Positions 59,889 through 64,000 of a stretch of DNA of 64,000 bases are shown piece after piece. Below the pieces are notes generated by a model. It was not told where the DNA came from and did no database searches. It saw only the letters and a list, made by a program, of their open reading frames with translations. The stretch is taken from positions 3,906,001 to 3,970,000 of the forward strand of contig JANUWI010000001.1 in the NCBI GenBank assembly GCA_025504975.1, in the 5' to 3' direction. Position 1 is the first letter of the stretch; each line of letters begins with the position of its first letter. Both the position numbers and the translations under genes were made by a program. This stretch comes from Plenodomus lindquistii (Eukaryota; Ascomycota; Dothideomycetes; Pleosporales; Leptosphaeriaceae).

Positions 59889-60101
59889 TATAAAGGCTTA
59901 AAAATAGAGTTATAGATAGAAATTATATTCTAGTCTAGAAGTAAAATATTACATAGAGAGCTAGTTTTCTACACGTAAAGTAGAAATATATTAGTATTCC
60001 TACTAACTAAAGTGCGCTAGCTAGATATAGCCTAGCGTAAGTAAAGTAGAGTAGTTACTAAACCTCTAACTATTTAGAGGTTGCAGATTCAATCTGTAAT
60101 A
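59889..60101 (-). repeat. LTR of the Gypsy element (5' LTR by its orientation)
   Basis: Matches 52103-52315 across its length. This copy keeps more unmutated sites near its end (GTTGCAGATTCAATCTGTAA against GTTATAGATTTAATCTATAA). Confidence 0.85.
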
Positions 60102-60943
60102 TTAATAAACTTATTAGTAATATAATTAAAAAATAGTAGCTTAGCTTTAGTTATTAATATTATAATAGTTATTTAATAAAAATATAGAATTATCTAGTAG
60201 ATAGTTTTAAAGTGCTGTAGAAAAAAGTTAGTAAAATATTATAAAAGTTTAAAGGTAGTAAATATAATATCTAAACACTCTATTATAGTAGTATATAAAA
60301 TAGATTTAACTATTTTTTAATACTTTCTAATTTACTATTTAGTAGCTTTATTAATACTTTTTTATAGCTTAGAATTTAAAAATAGTATATTAAAGAAATA
60401 GGCAGAGTTTACTATACTAAACTTTTTTAAATTTTTTATAATATACTTATTATAAATAAATAAAGATCTTTTTTTAATCTATAATTACTTATATCTCTAG
60501 AAACTACTTAATTAAACTTTTATTCTCTATTTAATATTTATTTTTAAAAGTTATTACTATTTAGTAAGCTTATATAATATTACTTTAGAAATATATAATT
60601 ATAATATTATTAATATAGTAAAGTAAATAGATTTTCTAATTAGATATATAGAAAAAATATTTTTTTTTAAAGTAATTTAACTAAGCTATTTAAAAGTTAT
60701 AGAAAGCTTTTAGTACTATAGAAATAGTAAATTATAAAAGCTAAATAAAGTTTAGAGTAGTAGTATATACTTACCTATAAATTTATAGCTATTTAGTAGC
60801 TTATAAATAATATTATTTTAGTAATTTATAAAAGTATTTAGAAATACTCTAATAATATTATACTAGTTTATTTTAAAATTTTAGTAAGCTATAATAGCTA
60901 TAGCTAGCTAAAAAGTATAAAATGTAAATATTATAGTATAACA
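60102..60943. other. Unassigned RIP-mutated spacer
   Basis: About 840 bp between the Gypsy element and element C. I see no terminal repeat or protein motif in it. Confidence 0.45.
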
Positions 60944-62799
60944 TACTTTATAGACAAGCAGTTTACATAGACAAGTAGTTTACTTTTACTAAAACTCTAC
61001 TAAAACTATACACACCTACGTAATATTCTACTAATAATACTAGATAGAACTTTCTAATAAAGTTTAGATATAGCTTACGCTATAGGCTTTAAAATAAAAT
61101 ATAAATCTTTTTTTATAACGCGCTACAGCTATTTATAACGTCTTCTATACTACTTTATATTAAAAACGCACTAGTTAACCTCTATATAAAAATTATACGC
61201 CTAATTTAAAAAAACTAAATAAAAATAAAAAAAAGGTAATTATTTAGTATATACTTAAGCTGTATACGCAAGAATTTTCTCTAAAGCTTATAGCTATAGT
61301 AGATATAGCTAATTTATTATATAATAAATATAATCTAGACTATATTAGTATAAACTAGTCTAGTACGTTTATTAAGCGCTGCTTTAAGTTTAAAGTAAAG
61401 TTTAATTATAAGTATAACTATAAAAAAGCTCTATATAAAAATTTAAAAGTTATTAAAACCTAGTTTAAACTAATAGCTAATATAAAAAAAAAGTACAGCA
61501 TTTAGAATAAAAATATATATAATTTTAATAAAATAGGCTTTATAATAGGCTAGATATTAATAAAAGTAGTTATTATAGCTTTAAAGTATTAAAAATAACT
61601 AAAAGTAGTCTAGTAGAGCAACTAGAAGTAGATAATAGTTATCTAGAGGATTAACGCGATAGAATAGGCTATTCTACTTTTTATTATTTTTAAAGGCTAC
61701 TACTATTTTTTAGCCTAGTATAAAAAGGATAGCCTACCTAGAAATTAGGTTATTATAGTTTCTAAAAACAGCTAGATAACTAATAAGCTTAGATATTAGT
61801 AGCTAGAGTATTTTAATACCTATACTAAAACGCGTACTATTAGAGGGTACTAGCTATTTATTATTAATAGCTATAAAAGCTATAACTTACTTAAATTCTA
61901 GTAATATTATAAAAAAAAAATTATTACTATATATATACTTTTTTATTTATTACACCTCCTCTAGCTATTTAATATAGGTTATTTTACTTTTTTAAAATAG
62001 GTATATAGCTACTAAGCTAAAGAGCTTATATATAACTATATTATATATATTATAAAGTTTAAATTTCTACTTTACTTTATACGCGCTTATAAAGCTATAA
62101 TAACTTCTAATAATATTTAAAAAAAGTTTTAAAATACTAGACTAGTTCTATATAAGCTAGAGTTAGTTATATTATATTTAAAAGTCTAGTTACGTACTCT
62201 ATTACTACTCTTTATTAATAATAAGCTCTAGTAGTTATAAACTTTAAATAATACTTTTAAACTAGGGTTATAATTAATATTTATAAAAGTAAAAATTTAA
62301 AGGTATATAGATAGTTTACTAACTTCTATAATTAAAGCTTTTAAAAAAGTATTAAAAAGGGCTGTAATTATTACGTATAAGCTAGTATTAGCGTAGAAAA
62401 AAATTACTAAGCTTTAAGCTACTAATAAAGCTACTACGCGTTATAAATTATATAAAAAAAAGTAAGTTTAGTATAAAAGTAATTTTATAGCTAAAAAGAG
62501 CCTACGTTTAACTACTCTAAAAGAGTTTAAAGCGCGTAGTAATAGAAAAAAAGTAAAAAAAAAAAAGTAGGCTAGTAAAAGCTATAAATAGGTATAATAC
62601 TATATATAGTGCTATAAAATAGGGCATAACTTATAAATGTATAAAAGTAAAGTAAAAGTAGTTATAGAATAGTATTTAGGCTAGTTTTATACTATACAGC
62701 GCTATATTATACTACTTTAGACTAGAATAGAGTGTAGTTTTAGTAGGGTTTTAGCAGAGGTAGACTACTTGTCTATATAGACTGCTTATCTGTAAAGTA
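60944..62799 (+). mobile_element. Element C: pogo/Tc1-type DNA transposon, ~1.85 kb, RIP-mutated
   Basis: The ends form an inverted repeat of about 75 bp (60944-61018 against 62725-62799, starting TACTTTAYAG), bounded by TA. Just inside each end is a tandem pair of an ~18-bp unit (TAGACAAGCAGTTTACA then TAGACAAGTAGTTTAC). The interior carries a pogo-type transposase remnant on the plus strand. The TIR differs from that of elements A and B, so it is a separate family. Confidence 0.84.
61770..62100 (+). pseudogene. Transposase (pogo type) remnant in element C
   Basis: Readable motifs, separated by stops: V-F-*-Y-L-Y in one frame, and T-I-Y-I-L-F-Y-L-L-H-L-L-*-L-F-N-I-G-Y-F in the next part. 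The latter corresponds to the pogo-family block P-P-H-S-S-H-L-L-Q-P-L-D-V-G-C-F after undoing RIP. Confidence 0.72.
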
Positions 62800-64000
62800 C
62801 ATTAGTAAAATAGAAAATAATATTAATTTAAATCTACTAGACTTATTAGATAACTTATATTTTTACTAGCTTCTATCTAAAACTATAACTAGAAGTATAA
62901 ATAGCGTATATTATTAAAAGTAATTTACTAAGTTATTACTTATTATAAATAACTCTACGCTACTATAATAATAATTACTCTAGAACTACCTACTCTAGAG
63001 GCTTACTATCTGTCTATAGTAGCCTTTTAAAACTATAATAAAAGAAAACTAGACCTAATATAATAATTATAATTTAACTTTTATATTAAAACTAACGTTA
63101 GATAAAAAAAGCCTCTACTTTAGTAGATACTAGTACTAGTACTTGTTTTAGTAATATAGACTAGGCTTATAAAAGCTACTTTCTAATTATAAAGCTATCT
63201 ACGCTTTTTACTCTATATCTAGCTAATAGTAAAGTAGCTAATACAATTACTAAAGCTATAAATATACAAGTTAAATATAGTAACTATATTAGTAATATAC
63301 TTTATTACCTAACACTACTAGAAAATTATTCTATTATTCTAGATATAATATAGTTTAATAAACATTAGCCTACTCTAGAGTTTAAAAAAAAACGCTTTTT
63401 TTATTTTAGCTCTAACTACTATATAGCTAGGTATCTCTAATAAAGTATACTAAATACTATCTATAATAATTATAGTCTACTAGATAGTAAAATAAAACTA
63501 TTTATAGTAGTTAGATAAGTATCTATAATTAGTACATATATAGCCTATCTATTATATATTAAATAACTAAGTAACGCAGTATAAATTAAGCTTTATAAAT
63601 AAAATAAACTAAAATAACTACCTAACCTATCTAAATAACTATTTAAAATATTCTACTAATAGGCTTACTACGCAGTTATTATTTAAAATAATATTGAATA
63701 TATATATTAAAACTAGAGTGTCTACTACTAATAGAAGATTAAATTTATAAAATAGTACTAGACTAGGTATATAAAGCTGTGCCTAGTATTTTTAACTTTA
63801 AACTAGCTAGTAAGCTTCTACTATACTAACTAGAAGTTAACTACGCTATTAAAATAATACTAGGTTAAGTCTCTAAGCTATATATATATAGTTTTATCTA
63901 TACTAAAATAGAAGTAGTAAAGGCCTATATTAATAATATAATTAGTAAAGGCTTTATTTAACCTAGTACGTTGCTATACGTAGCTTCTATTTTTATAGTT
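62800..64000 (+). mobile_element. Ty3/Gypsy element fragment: protease and RT start, cut by window edge
   Basis: On the plus strand a retropepsin-like segment reads L-V-D-T-S-T-S-T-C-F (63120-63149; D-T-G turned to D-T-S) and continues L-A-N-S-K-V-A-N-T-I-T-K to I-I-L-D-I-I-*-F-N-K-H (about 63370). That is the typical Gypsy protease end (L-G-I-P-W-x-x-x-H-x-P). From about 63811 the RT start follows (E-V-V-K-A-Y-I-N-N-I-I and S-K-G-F-I-*-P-S-T). Its 5' end is not defined; the catalytic RT box lies beyond the window. Confidence 0.8.

Larger units (their letters stand above)
52103..60101 (-). mobile_element. Ty3/Gypsy LTR retrotransposon, ~8.0 kb, RIP-mutated
   Basis: Bounded by 213-bp direct repeats (LTRs) at 52103-52315 and 59889-60101. 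On the minus strand the internal order fits Ty3/Gypsy: gag zinc knuckle at 57369-57410, then reverse transcriptase at about 56300-55690, leaving 53-55 kb for RNase H and integrase. RT motifs are readable through the mutation (see next entries). The LTRs are short for the class. Retained CpA/TpG sites are more frequent than in elements A and B, so RIP was lighter or the element is younger. Confidence 0.87.
41957..64000. other. AT-rich block shaped by RIP
   Basis: From about 41957 composition falls to roughly one-fifth to one-quarter G+C and CpA and TpG almost vanish, while TpA is abundant. For example I find none of either between about 42020 and 42330. C remains mainly as CT, CC and CG. That is the pattern RIP leaves when C in CpA is turned to T on both strands. 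No long ORF survives. The individual elements listed below lie inside. Confidence 0.92.

Overview
The window is nuclear DNA from a filamentous ascomycete, most likely a Dothideomycete of the order Pleosporales. The evidence is short introns (about 47-70 nt with CTRAC-type branch sites), an Scd6/Lsm14 gene, an Abp2-type ARS-binding protein, an RRP36 gene, HET-domain genes, and a sharp switch to an AT-rich block carrying the scar of repeat-induced point mutation (RIP). The species cannot be read from the sequence.

Layout. 1-7 kb: the end of an ankyrin-repeat gene, an MFS drug/metabolite exporter, a convergent MFS sugar transporter, and a dead APH/AIM9-like kinase gene. 7.7-10.9 kb: two related HET-domain genes in tandem, both broken. 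12.3-18.9 kb: housekeeping genes (Scd6/Lsm14 mRNA-decay factor, a small KPWE-motif protein resembling the peroxin Pex39, and Abp2). 20-24.7 kb: an intact F-box gene and its decayed tandem copy. 25.3-31.1 kb: an intron-containing tRNA-Ile(AAU), an FCP1-domain protein divergent from the rRNA-processing gene rrp36, and a BTB/POZ gene. 31.1-35.6 kb has no gene that I can support. 35.6-37.1 kb is a fungal gene of unknown function. 40.2-41.8 kb is an F-box-like/ankyrin-type gene, the last gene before the AT-rich block.

41.96-64 kb is AT-rich DNA almost devoid of CpA and TpG. Beneath the mutation, discrete elements can be read: two 1,835-bp Fot1/pogo-type DNA transposons in opposite orientation (A and B), a 250-bp MITE between them with the same termini, an ~8.0-kb Ty3/Gypsy element on the minus strand with 213-bp LTRs, another pogo-type element of ~1.85 kb (C), and the protease/early RT part of a further Gypsy element running off the right edge. 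None keeps an open reading frame.

The most interesting themes are RIP-like decay reaching single genes in the GC-normal half (nonsense codons mostly of CAG-to-TAG or TGG-to-TAG type), element structures recoverable by undoing RIP mentally, an FCP1-like protein with an altered catalytic motif, a probable GC-AG intron, and a candidate fungal Pex39. All gene models were spliced by eye and need transcript confirmation.
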